DNA from: Actinomycetes bacterium
Lineage (GTDB): Bacteria; Actinomycetota; Actinomycetes; Actinomycetales; Microbacteriaceae
DNA length: 25,352 nt
Assembly: GCA_023432005.1 (NCBI GenBank)
Contig: JAEYVF010000179.1
Span: 1 to 25,352, forward strand
Direction: 5' to 3'
Every line of letters starts with the position of its first letter. The first letter of the stretch is position 1. The notes under the pieces are model-generated. The model saw nothing but the letters and a program-made list of their open reading frames with translations. It was not told where the DNA came from and did no database searches. Shown here one piece after another: positions 15,587 to 22,065 of the stretch. Both the position numbers and the translations under genes were made by a program.

Positions 15587-16514
15587 GCCCCTCCGCGTCG
15601 CGGTAGAGCCGCAGCATGTCGCGCACGAGCTGGTGCGGTGTCGTCTCGCACGGGCTGTGCCCTGTGCGGTACACCGAGATCCTCGCTCCGAGACGCTCGG
15701 CGAGCAGGTTGTAGCGCTCGACGGGCCACAGATCGTGCGCGCTCGTGGCGACGAGGGTCGGCACGCCCGTCGCGCGCACCGCGTCCGCGACATCCGGCGC
15801 GTTCTTCATGAGGCCCACGATGTCGTCGATGCACTCGCGACGCGTGAGATCGAAGCGGCTCATGACGAACGCGAGACGGGACGGCCCCACCTTGTTCATG
15901 TTCGAGCCGATGCCCCAGATCATGAGGCCCGCGCCCTGGCGCGGGGTGATGAAGCGGGAGATCCACCCGATCCACTTGACGTTGCGGTAGGAGTTGCCGG
16001 CGTCGGGTGGCGTCGTCAGCAGGGTGAGCGAGCGCACGAGCTCGGGCCGACGCGCCGTGACGAGCTGCGCGACGATGCCCGCGAACGAGTAGCCGAGCAG
16101 GTGCGCGGGGGCGCCGTCCTCGAGCATCGCCTCGAGGTCGCGCACGAACAGGTCGTAGTCGTAGCGCCGTCCGGGCGGAGGCCCCGCCTGGGCCGACTCG
16201 TAGTTGCCCGCGAGATCGTAGGCCTGCACGTAGTACCCGGTCTCGGCGAGCAGCGGCAGCATGAGGAGGAAGTCCTCCTTCGACCCCGTCGCGCCCGGCA
16301 CGAGCAGCACGCGCGGATGTGCGGGGTCGCCGAGCGAGACGACGGCGAGCGGACCGCTCGGCGCGTCGAAGGTCGAGCGCACCGAGCCGGGCACGGGCGT
16401 CGTCCAGTCGGTCTCGCCGATGGCGGCGTCGAGTGCGACGGCGTCCACGTCGGCGGCATCGCCTCGCGTCAGATCGCTAGCATCCGCCGGAGGGTCGGGC
16501 AACGGGGCGGTCAC
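15582..16514 (-). CDS. Alpha/beta fold hydrolase
   Basis: This 310-residue protein has a complete serine hydrolase triad: nucleophile S143 in LGYSFAG, acid D261 in TSAHDLWP, and H286 in RTGHSPCETTP. The oxyanion-hole region is LLVPGATGSKEDF (71-83), and YYVQAYDLAGNYES is the usual following strand. The nucleophile motif is GYSFAG, as in esterases and C-C bond hydrolases of the pimeloyl-ACP esterase/BioH-like group. The substrate cannot be told. The frame is open for 52 more codons upstream, but GTG at 16514 follows TATCGT (16526-16521) plus six bases and fits the domain start. The longer version would overlap the divergent DUF6328 gene. The gene is convergent with the glycosyltransferase and divergent from DUF6328 by 28 bp. 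Confidence 0.9.
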   Translation of the reverse strand: MTAPLPDPPADASDLTRGDAADVDAVALDAAIGETDWTTPVPGSVRSTFDAPSGPLAVVSLGDPAHPRVLLVPGATGSKEDFLLMLPLLAETGYYVQAYDLAGNYESAQAGPPPGRRYDYDLFVRDLEAMLEDGAPAHLLGYSFAGIVAQLVTARRPELVRSLTLLTTPPDAGNSYRNVKWIGWISRFITPRQGAGLMIWGIGSNMNKVGPSRLAFVMSRFDLTRRECIDDIVGLMKNAPDVADAVRATGVPTLVATSAHDLWPVERYNLLAERLGARISVYRTGHSPCETTPHQLVRDMLRLYRDAEGR

Positions 16515-16542
16515 GCGAACACGATAGCCGTACGATGCCGCC
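16515..16542. promoter_or_regulatory. 28-bp divergent leaderless promoter pair
   Basis: Minus strand: TATCGT (16526-16521) plus six bases to GTG at 16514. Plus strand: TACGAT (16531-16536) plus six bases to ATG at 16543. The two -10 boxes are four bases apart, so each -35 region must lie inside the neighbouring coding sequence and the two polymerases should exclude each other. Confidence 0.6.
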
Positions 16543-17037
16543 ATGGCCGCAGACGACGACGCCGTGCCGGGAGACGGGCGCGACGAGAGCGAGACCGAGC
16601 GCCTCGACCGCAACTGGAACGACATCCTCCAGGAGACCCGTGTCGTGCAGACGGGCACGCAGATCCTCACGGGCTTCCTGCTCGCGATCGCCTTCCAGCA
16701 GCGCTTCGAGGAGCTCGACGGCTACCAGGTCACGATGTACCTCGTGCTCGTGTGCTTCGCCGTGCTCGCGACGATCCTCGCGATCGCGCCCGTGAGCCTG
16801 CATCGCGCGCTCTTCCGTCAGCGCGCGAAGCGACAGCTCGTCGCCACGGCGAACATCCTGCTCATCGCCACTCTCGCCTCCGTGCTCGTGACCCTCGCGG
16901 GCACGGCGGCGCTCATCTTCGACATGGTCGCCGGCCACGGCGCCGGCTTCCTCGCGGGCGGCATCGCGCTCGGGCTCGGCGTGCTCGGATGGTTCGTCGT
17001 GCCGGGCACGACGCGCATCCGGATGCGGCGCCCCTGA
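16543..17037 (+). CDS. DUF6328 family membrane protein
   Basis: This 164-residue integral membrane protein has an acidic N-terminus (about 25 residues), then the family-like segment LDRNWNDILQETRVVQTG and four hydrophobic helices (about 42-58, 65-85, 102-122, 132-152). The motifs GTQILTGFLLAIAFQQRF and APVSLHRALFRQRAKRQL are typical of actinobacterial DUF6328 proteins; the biochemical role of the family is not known. ATG at 16543 is placed as for a leaderless mRNA. The stop overlaps the ATG of the YihY gene by one base (TGATG), so both are probably made together at the membrane. Assignment is from recognition of the pattern, without a database search. Confidence 0.8.
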   Translation: MAADDDAVPGDGRDESETERLDRNWNDILQETRVVQTGTQILTGFLLAIAFQQRFEELDGYQVTMYLVLVCFAVLATILAIAPVSLHRALFRQRAKRQLVATANILLIATLASVLVTLAGTAALIFDMVAGHGAGFLAGGIALGLGVLGWFVVPGTTRIRMRRP

Positions 17038-18068
17038 TGGACGCCTCGGCCCCGCCGCGCAAGGCGACGCTCCCCCGGGGCAGCTGGCGGGTCGCCGTGA
17101 GGCGCGCGTGGCACGGCTTCGTGCGCCACCGCGGGATCGACGCGGCCGCCGCGCTCACCTTCTACACGACGCTCGCCGCGTTCCCCGCCGCGCTCGCCCT
17201 GGCATCCGGCTTCGCTCTCGCGGGCGACCGCGGGCGCGCGGTGCAGGACATCGTGGCGATCGCGCACACGCTCCTCCCCGCCGACATCGCCGACTCCCTC
17301 GCCCAGCCCCTCGAGGAGCTGCTCGGCCTCGACAACCCGGGCATCGCACTCGCCGCCGCGCTCGTCCTGCTGCTGTGGACGGCCTCGGGATACGCGACGG
17401 CGTTCGGCCGAGCCGTCAACGCCGTCTACGAGGTGCAGGAGGGTCGCCCGTTCTGGGCGTTCCGGGCGCGGATGCTGCTCGTGGCCGCGCTCCTCGTGGT
17501 CGTCGCGACGGCCCTCCTGCTGGGGCTGCTCGCGACACCCTCGGCGATGGACGACATCCTGGGCAGGCGCGGCCTCGCCCCCGTCGCGGCCGGCGTCTGG
17601 GGCTGGGTGCGCTGGCCGCTGCTCCTGCTGCTCGGGCTGCTGTTCGTCGCGACCCTCTACGCGCTCACCCCGAACGTCAAGCACGAGCGCGTCGTGTGGG
17701 TCAGCGTCGGCACGGCGTTCGCGATCGGCACGTGGGCCGTCGCGACCGGCGGCTATGCCCTCTACGTCACGATCATCGGGGCCTACGGGGCGCTCTACGG
17801 ATCGATCGGCACCCTCCTCGTCGCGCTCCTATGGGGCTACATCACGAACCTCGCCCTCGTCGCCGGGGCGGAGCTCGACGCCGAGTTCGTGCGGCTGCGC
17901 CAGCTCGCGCGCGGCATCGACGCGACCGAGACCATCCGGCTGCCGGCGCGCGACATGACGCGCGATCACTGGATCGCCCGCCAACGCGACGAGGACGTCG
18001 ATGATGCTCGGCGGATCCTCGCGGCCGCCCGCGAGGGCGGCGCGGGGCGCCCGGGCGACGAGGGGTAG
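17037..18068 (+). CDS. YihY/virulence factor BrkB family membrane protein
   Basis: This 343-residue protein has six predicted transmembrane helices. The conserved start GIDAAAALTFYTTLAAFPAALAL corresponds to the YihY pattern of a small-residue helix before a first membrane span, and LWTASGYATAFGRAVNAVYEVQEGRPFW is the family's most typical block. LYALTPNVKHER, then GSIGTLLVALLWGYITNLALVAGAELDAEF close the membrane part. The last 60 residues are charged and cytoplasmic. The family was once thought to be RNase BN; that is no longer accepted and the function is unknown. ATG at 17037 shares a base with the DUF6328 stop. No separate promoter is visible. Confidence 0.93.
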   Translation: MDASAPPRKATLPRGSWRVAVRRAWHGFVRHRGIDAAAALTFYTTLAAFPAALALASGFALAGDRGRAVQDIVAIAHTLLPADIADSLAQPLEELLGLDNPGIALAAALVLLLWTASGYATAFGRAVNAVYEVQEGRPFWAFRARMLLVAALLVVVATALLLGLLATPSAMDDILGRRGLAPVAAGVWGWVRWPLLLLLGLLFVATLYALTPNVKHERVVWVSVGTAFAIGTWAVATGGYALYVTIIGAYGALYGSIGTLLVALLWGYITNLALVAGAELDAEFVRLRQLARGIDATETIRLPARDMTRDHWIARQRDEDVDDARRILAAAREGGAGRPGDEG

Positions 18069-18130
18069 CACGCGCCGGAGGGATCCGGAACCCCCTTGAG
18101 GCATGTGCGCCGCGGGAGTGCGCTGGGAGT
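18069..18130 (+). promoter_or_regulatory. Promoter gap before the stress-type SDR
   Basis: TGCGCT (18119-18124) is followed by GGGAGT and the ATG at 18131, a weaker match to the leaderless layout. GGGAG could alternatively act as a very close ribosome site. GGAAC at about 18087 resembles a SigH -35, but there is no GTT at the right distance. GGGAGT occurs twice (18114-18119 and 18125-18130). Confidence 0.3.
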
Positions 18131-19012
18131 ATGAGCGACGAACTGATCGACCCCGTGACCCGTTACCCCTCCGAGGGCTTCCGCCCCCAGGAGCAGGACC
18201 AGCCCGGCCTCACCACCCTCACCGAGCCTCGGCCCGACCACGGCGAGGAGAGCTACCGCGGCTCCGGTCGTCTCGAGGGCATGCGCGCCCTCATCACGGG
18301 TGGGGACTCGGGCATCGGCCGGGCCGTCGCCATCGCCTATGCGCGCGAGGGTGCCGATGTCGCGATCTCCTATCTCCCCGAGGAGGAGGAGGACGCGCAG
18401 GAGACCGCGAGGTGGATCACGGAGGCGGGGCGCAGGGCGAGCCTCTTCCCCGGCGATGTGCGCTCCGAGGACGAGTGCTCGGCGCTCGTCGAGCGCACGA
18501 TCACCGAGCTCGGCGGGCTCGACATCCTGGTTCTCAACGCCGCCTACCAGGAGAACCGCGACGGGCTCGAGAACATCCCCACGCGCGAGATCGAGCGGGT
18601 CTTCGACACCAACCTCTTCGCCCCCATGTGGATCGCGCGCGCGGCCATCCCCCACCTGCGATCCGGCGCGTCGATCATCACGACGTCGTCGATCCAGGCC
18701 TTCAACCCCGCACCCAAGCTCATCGACTACGCCATGACGAAGGCGGCCCAGGTGGCGTTCACGAAGGCGCTCGCACAGCAGCTCGGAGGCCGCGGCATCC
18801 GCGTCAACGCCGTCGCCCCGGGCCCCATCTGGACGCCGCTCATCCCCGCGACGAGCTGGCCCGAATCGCTGCCCGAGTTCGGGCAGGACACGCCGCTCGG
18901 GCGTGCGGGGCAGCCGGCCGAGCTCGCCCACGCTTACGTCTTCCTCGCTTCCCCCGAGAACAGCTACGTCTCGGGGGCGATCGTGCCCGTCACGGGCGGA
19001 AAGGGGCTCTGA
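18131..19012 (+). CDS. SDR-family oxidoreductase, general-stress-protein-39 type
   Basis: This is a 293-residue short-chain dehydrogenase of the long-N-terminus group that includes Bacillus GSP39. About 45 residues precede the Rossmann fold (DPVTRYPSEGFRPQEQDQPG, then a linker). The cofactor motif is TGGDSGIGRAVA (57-68), followed by GDVRSED (108-114), LNAAYQ (135-140), S186 or S187, Y200 and K204 (YAMTK), and NAVAPGPIWTPL. The substrate is unknown; relatives are induced by general stress. It is followed without a gap by a small Rho-N protein (TGATG overlap). The acidic run EEEED at 84-88 lies on the surface loop after the first beta-alpha-beta unit. Confidence is high for the family and low for the stress role. 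Confidence 0.9.
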   Translation: MSDELIDPVTRYPSEGFRPQEQDQPGLTTLTEPRPDHGEESYRGSGRLEGMRALITGGDSGIGRAVAIAYAREGADVAISYLPEEEEDAQETARWITEAGRRASLFPGDVRSEDECSALVERTITELGGLDILVLNAAYQENRDGLENIPTREIERVFDTNLFAPMWIARAAIPHLRSGASIITTSSIQAFNPAPKLIDYAMTKAAQVAFTKALAQQLGGRGIRVNAVAPGPIWTPLIPATSWPESLPEFGQDTPLGRAGQPAELAHAYVFLASPENSYVSGAIVPVTGGKGL

Positions 19013-19278
19013 TGCCGGGATCGCGCACCAACTCGCTCAAGAAGCCCGAGCTCTACGAGGAGCTCCGCGACAAGGGGAACAGCAAGGAGAAGGCCGCCCG
19101 CATCTCGAACGCCGTCGCGGCGCGTGGACAGACGTCGGTGAGCCGCAAGGGCGGCACCGCCGAGAACCTCGAGGATCGCACGGTCTCCGAGCTGCGGTCC
19201 CGCGCGAAGGAGCTCGGGATCTCCGGTTACTCGGGCAAGAGGAAGGCGGAGCTCGTGGACATGATCCGCAACCACTGA
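19012..19278 (+). CDS. Small Rho-N-domain protein
   Basis: This 88-residue basic protein has two parts. Residues 1-50 (KPELYEELRDKGNSKEKAAR then ISNAVAARG) are a conserved actinobacterial segment. Residues about 57-88 (TVSELRSRAKELGISGYSGK then RKAELVDMIRNH) form a helix-extended-helix SAP-like/Rho N-terminal fold that binds nucleic acid or protein. It lacks any ATPase domain and so is not termination factor Rho. The ATG at 19012 overlaps the SDR stop by one base, so it is translated by coupling. Proteins of this kind are common in actinobacteria and usually annotated only as Rho termination factor. The link to the stress SDR suggests a nucleoid or stress role, but that is inference. Confidence 0.85.
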   Translation: MPGSRTNSLKKPELYEELRDKGNSKEKAARISNAVAARGQTSVSRKGGTAENLEDRTVSELRSRAKELGISGYSGKRKAELVDMIRNH

Positions 19279-19297
19279 GCCCCCGGGCCCGCGGGCA

Positions 19298-20104
19298 TCA
19301 GTAGATGAAGATCGGGATCCAGTCGGGGTTGTGCGCGTGCACGATCGCGAGGAACACGATCGCGTCGAACAGCAGATGCACCGCGAGCACGTAGCCGAGC
19401 GACCGCGTGCGGGCGAACAGGTAGCCCTGCAGCAGGGCGAACGGGAACGTGAGCAGCGGGCCCCACGCCCGATAGCCGAGCTCCCAGAGGAACGAGACGA
19501 AGATCACCGCCTGCACGAGGTTCGCCTGCCAGACCGGGAAGTGGCGACGCAGCAGCGCGAAGCACGTGCAGATGAAGAACAGCTCGTCCCACGTGCCGAC
19601 GGCGTTGACGCCCACGAAGAAACGCGCGAGCTCCGAGGCGTCCGTGATGTGCGGCCAGTTCACGTAGGCGCCCGAGCGGATGAAGTAGAACGGCAGGATG
19701 AGCCACCCGAGGAAGGGCACGAGGAACAGGTAGGCGATCTCGAGCCGGGTCTTCTTCTCCCGGCTGCGCCACGGGAAGCGGATCTCGCGCCTTCTCAGCA
19801 GGAACCGGTCGAGCACGAACGGCACGGCCACCGCGAGGGCGAGCACCGCGCCGATGCGCACGAACGACGGCCACGACACATCCGCCTCGACCGAGGTCGA
19901 GGACACGATCGCGATGCCGACGCCGATGAGCGTCAGGTCGACGGCGAGCTCCCGGTCGACCCACCCCGCGAACACGATCGACGCGACGAGCGCGAGGTGG
20001 CCCCAGCCGGGCAGCTGGAATCCGAACAGCAGGAGCGCGGATGCGGCGACGCCGGAGGCGGCCACGAGCGCGCGCGGATCTCGGGTGATGGCGACGGGCT
20101 CCAC
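19298..20104 (-). CDS. CPBP (Abi)-like integral membrane protein with degenerate protease motif
   Basis: This 268-residue protein has about eight hydrophobic segments. The C-terminal half follows the CPBP intramembrane protease pattern: an acidic motif in NAVGTWDELFFICTCFALLRR (D173, E174), FLWELGYRAWGP, and the third motif H243-x3-D247 (AVHLLFD). The usual EExxxR is reduced to DE without the arginine, and the second-motif FxxxH histidine is not seen, so peptidase activity is doubtful. GTG at 20104 follows CATGCT (20116-20111) plus six bases. It is convergent with the Rho-N gene (19 bp apart) and lies just downstream of ku, which ends 40 bp away in the same direction. A role with ku is not suggested by its sequence. 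Confidence 0.78.
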   Translation of the reverse strand: MEPVAITRDPRALVAASGVAASALLLFGFQLPGWGHLALVASIVFAGWVDRELAVDLTLIGVGIAIVSSTSVEADVSWPSFVRIGAVLALAVAVPFVLDRFLLRRREIRFPWRSREKKTRLEIAYLFLVPFLGWLILPFYFIRSGAYVNWPHITDASELARFFVGVNAVGTWDELFFICTCFALLRRHFPVWQANLVQAVIFVSFLWELGYRAWGPLLTFPFALLQGYLFARTRSLGYVLAVHLLFDAIVFLAIVHAHNPDWIPIFIY

Positions 20105-20144
20105 GCCCCCAGCATGCCAGGCCGCGGTCGCCCACCCGTGCGGG

Positions 20145-21038
20145 TCAGGCGGACTTGCTGGCCTTCTTGGGCGCCGACTTCTTCGCCGCGGGCTTCTTCG
20201 CGGCGGGCTTCTTCGCCGGCGCCTTCTTCGCGGGAGCCTTCTTGGCGGGGGTATCGGAGCCGCGGCGCCGCTCCACCGAGCGCTTGAGAGCCTCCATGAG
20301 GTCGAGCACCTCGCCGCCCTCCTCGGTCTCGCGGCCGAAGGTGGCCTCCGTGTCGAGCGCGTCCCCCTGCTCGAGCTTCGCCTCGACGAGCGTGCGCAAC
20401 TGCTCCTGGTACTCGTCGGTGAACTTCTCGGGCGTGAAGTCGGACGCGAAGCTCTCGACGAGCTGCTTCGACATCTTGAGCTCCGCCTCCGAGATGCGCG
20501 GGGTCTCGTCGAGCTCCGGGAAGCGCGCCTCGCGCACCTCGTCGTCCCACAGCAGCGTCTGCAGCATGAGAACGCCGTCCTTCACGCGGAGGGCCGCGAG
20601 GCGGGTCTTCTGCCGCAGGGCGAACTTCACGATCGCCGTGCGATCCGACTCCTCGAGCGTGCGCATGAGCAGCACGTAGGCCTTCGTCGACTTCGAGTCG
20701 GGCGAGAGGTAGTAGCTCTTCTCGAACATGATCGGATCGATCTGCTCGGTCGGCACGAACTCGACGACGTCGATGTCGCGCGAGCGCTCCACCGGGAGCG
20801 CCGCGAAGTCGTCGGCCGTCAGCACGACCGTCTGCTCGCCGTCGACGTACGCCTTCTGGATGTGCTCGTAGTCGACGGTCTCACCGTCGATCTCGCACAC
20901 GCGCTTGTAGCGGATGCGCCCGCCGTCCATGTCGTGCACCTGATGCAGCGGCACGTCGTGGTCCTCGGTGGCCGAGTAGAGCTTCACGGGCACGTTCACC
21001 AGTCCGAAGCTGAGCGAGCCCTTCCAGATGGAGCGCAT
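20145..21038 (-). CDS. ku: Non-homologous end joining protein Ku
   Basis: This 297-residue bacterial Ku would form a homodimeric ring on broken DNA ends and recruit LigD. It begins with MRSIWKGSLSFGLVNVPVKL, and has the family blocks RIRYKRVCEIDGETV, FVPTEQIDPIMFEKSYYL and ISEAELKMSKQLVESF, with a minimal LigD-binding C-terminal region near residue 250. The last 35 residues are a lysine-alanine-proline tail of AKKAP/AKKPA repeats, as in mycobacterial Ku, thought to help DNA binding. ATG at 21038 follows GACAAT (21050-21045) plus six bases. The frame is open upstream but those residues are unlike Ku and overlap ligD. It is divergent from ligD with 75 bp between. Confidence 0.97.
   Translation of the reverse strand: MRSIWKGSLSFGLVNVPVKLYSATEDHDVPLHQVHDMDGGRIRYKRVCEIDGETVDYEHIQKAYVDGEQTVVLTADDFAALPVERSRDIDVVEFVPTEQIDPIMFEKSYYLSPDSKSTKAYVLLMRTLEESDRTAIVKFALRQKTRLAALRVKDGVLMLQTLLWDDEVREARFPELDETPRISEAELKMSKQLVESFASDFTPEKFTDEYQEQLRTLVEAKLEQGDALDTEATFGRETEEGGEVLDLMEALKRSVERRRGSDTPAKKAPAKKAPAKKPAAKKPAAKKSAPKKASKSA
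20148..20249 (-). repeat. Imperfect 15-bp tandem repeats coding the Ku lysine-rich tail
   Basis: On the plus strand the pattern GCGGGCTTCTTCGCC recurs in near copies, coding alternating AKKPA and AKKAP units. Such tracts can change copy number and so the length of the tail. Confidence 0.75.
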
Positions 21039-21113
21039 CCCGTCATTGTCGTCCCCCGACCCCCCGGGCGGAACCCCATTGTCGGCCCGTGGGGCGCGGG
21101 ATAGGGTGCCCGG
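21039..21113. promoter_or_regulatory. Divergent ku/ligD promoter region with repeated CATTGTCG
   Basis: Plus strand: TTGTCG (21079-21084), 17-bp spacer, TAGGGT (21102-21107), six bases, ATG at 21114. Minus strand: GACAAT (21050-21045), six bases, ATG at 21038, with TTCCGC (21073-21068) 17 bp upstream. The octamer CATTGTCG occurs twice (21044-21051 and 21077-21084), 33 bp apart. The first copy contains the ku -10 and the second the ligD -35. Confidence 0.6.
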
Positions 21114-22034
21114 ATGACACCCCCGAGCGATCGGAACGCCGAGCAGTACGTGAGCGTCGGCGGCCACCGCCTGCGCATCACGAGCCTCGACAAGGTGCTG
21201 TACCCGGAGACGGGCACGACGAAGGCCGACATCATCGACTACTACACGCGCGTGGCCGAGTACCTCATCCCCCACGCGAAGGACCGGCCCGCGACGCGCA
21301 AGCGCTGGGTGTCGGGCGTCGGCACGGCCGACAAGCCCGGCCAGGTGTTCTTCGAGAAGAACCTGCCGGACTCGGCACCGTCCTGGATCGCGCGACGCGA
21401 CATCCAGCACAGCGATCACGTGAACACCTACCCGCTCATCAACGACCTCGCGACGCTCGTGTGGCTCGCTCAGCAGAACGCCCTCGAGCTGCACGTGCCG
21501 CAGTGGCGTTTCGGGCGGGGCGGCAGCCGCCGCAATCCCGACCGGATGGTGCTGGACCTCGACCCCGGCGAGGGCGCGGGTCTGGCCGAGTGCGTCGAGG
21601 TCGCGAAGCTCGTGCGCGACATCCTGAAGGACATCGGCCTCGACCCGGTGCCGGTCACGAGCGGAAGCAAGGGGATCCACCTCTACGCCGGGCTCGACGG
21701 CACGCAGTCGAGCGACCAGGTGTCGGCGATCGCGCACGAGCTCGCGCGATCGCTCGAGGCCGACCACCCCGATCTCGTCGTGAGCGACATGAAGAAGGCG
21801 CTGCGCGGCGGCAAGGTGCTGCTGGACTGGAGCCAGAACAACGGCTCGAAGACGACGATCGTGCCCTACTCGTTGCGCGGACGGCTGCGGCCGACCGTCG
21901 CGGCGCCGCGCACGTGGCGGGAGCTGCTCTCGCCGAAGCTCCGCCAGCTGGAGTTCGGCGAGGTGCTCGAGCGCCTCAGGAAGAAGGGGGATCCGCTCGC
22001 CGAACTCTCGGCGAGCCATCCATCTGGGCACTGA
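21114..22034 (+). CDS. ligD: LigD polymerase (primase-like) domain, 5' part of a frame-split ligD
   Basis: This 306-residue archaeo-eukaryotic primase-type polymerase domain adds nucleotides at broken ends. Its features are RITSLDKVLYPETGTTKADI, WVSGVGTADKPGQVFFEKNL, HVNTYPLINDLATLVWLAQQ, the metal-binding D148-x-D150 in VLDLDPGEG, and TSGSKGIHLYAGL. The normal end RLRKKGDPLAELSAS is followed by only HPSGH and a stop. One base of frame later, at 22066, the phosphoesterase domain continues, and in that frame the intervening text TEVDERLGIYRSMRDAAKTP reads as an ordinary LigD linker. A 4-bp duplication at 22017-22024 accounts for the shift. ATG at 21114 is of the leaderless type. Whether a separate polymerase is made in the cell is unknown. 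Confidence 0.92.
   Translation: MTPPSDRNAEQYVSVGGHRLRITSLDKVLYPETGTTKADIIDYYTRVAEYLIPHAKDRPATRKRWVSGVGTADKPGQVFFEKNLPDSAPSWIARRDIQHSDHVNTYPLINDLATLVWLAQQNALELHVPQWRFGRGGSRRNPDRMVLDLDPGEGAGLAECVEVAKLVRDILKDIGLDPVPVTSGSKGIHLYAGLDGTQSSDQVSAIAHELARSLEADHPDLVVSDMKKALRGGKVLLDWSQNNGSKTTIVPYSLRGRLRPTVAAPRTWRELLSPKLRQLEFGEVLERLRKKGDPLAELSASHPSGH
22017..22024 (+). other. Tandem CATC-CATC duplication shifting the ligD frame
   Basis: The sequence AGC CATC CATC TGG contains two copies of a 4-mer. In the polymerase frame it reads S-H-P-S-G-H-stop. With one copy removed it reads S-H-L-G-T-E-V-D-E-R-L-G-I-Y-R-S and continues without a stop to 23595, giving one polypeptide of 825 residues, a normal length for polymerase-phosphoesterase-ligase LigD. 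Confidence 0.8.
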
Positions 22035-22065
22035 GGTCGACGAGCGCCTCGGGATCTACCGCTCG

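Noticed and set aside
15537..17036. N-terminal extension of the YihY frame by 500 codons
   Set aside because: It crosses the hydrolase in antisense and the whole DUF6328 gene; the YihY domain begins just after ATG 17037.
18082..18110. SigH-type promoter (GGAAC) before the stress SDR
   Set aside because: No GTT appears 16-19 bases downstream.
21981..21990. Homopolymer G5 as the site of the ligD frameshift
   Set aside because: The residues after it (GDPLAELSAS) still read as normal LigD polymerase end, so the shift occurs later, at the CATC duplication.
21039..22031. N-terminal extension of the Ku frame
   Set aside because: It overlaps ligD in antisense; Ku starts at its typical MRSIWKGS.
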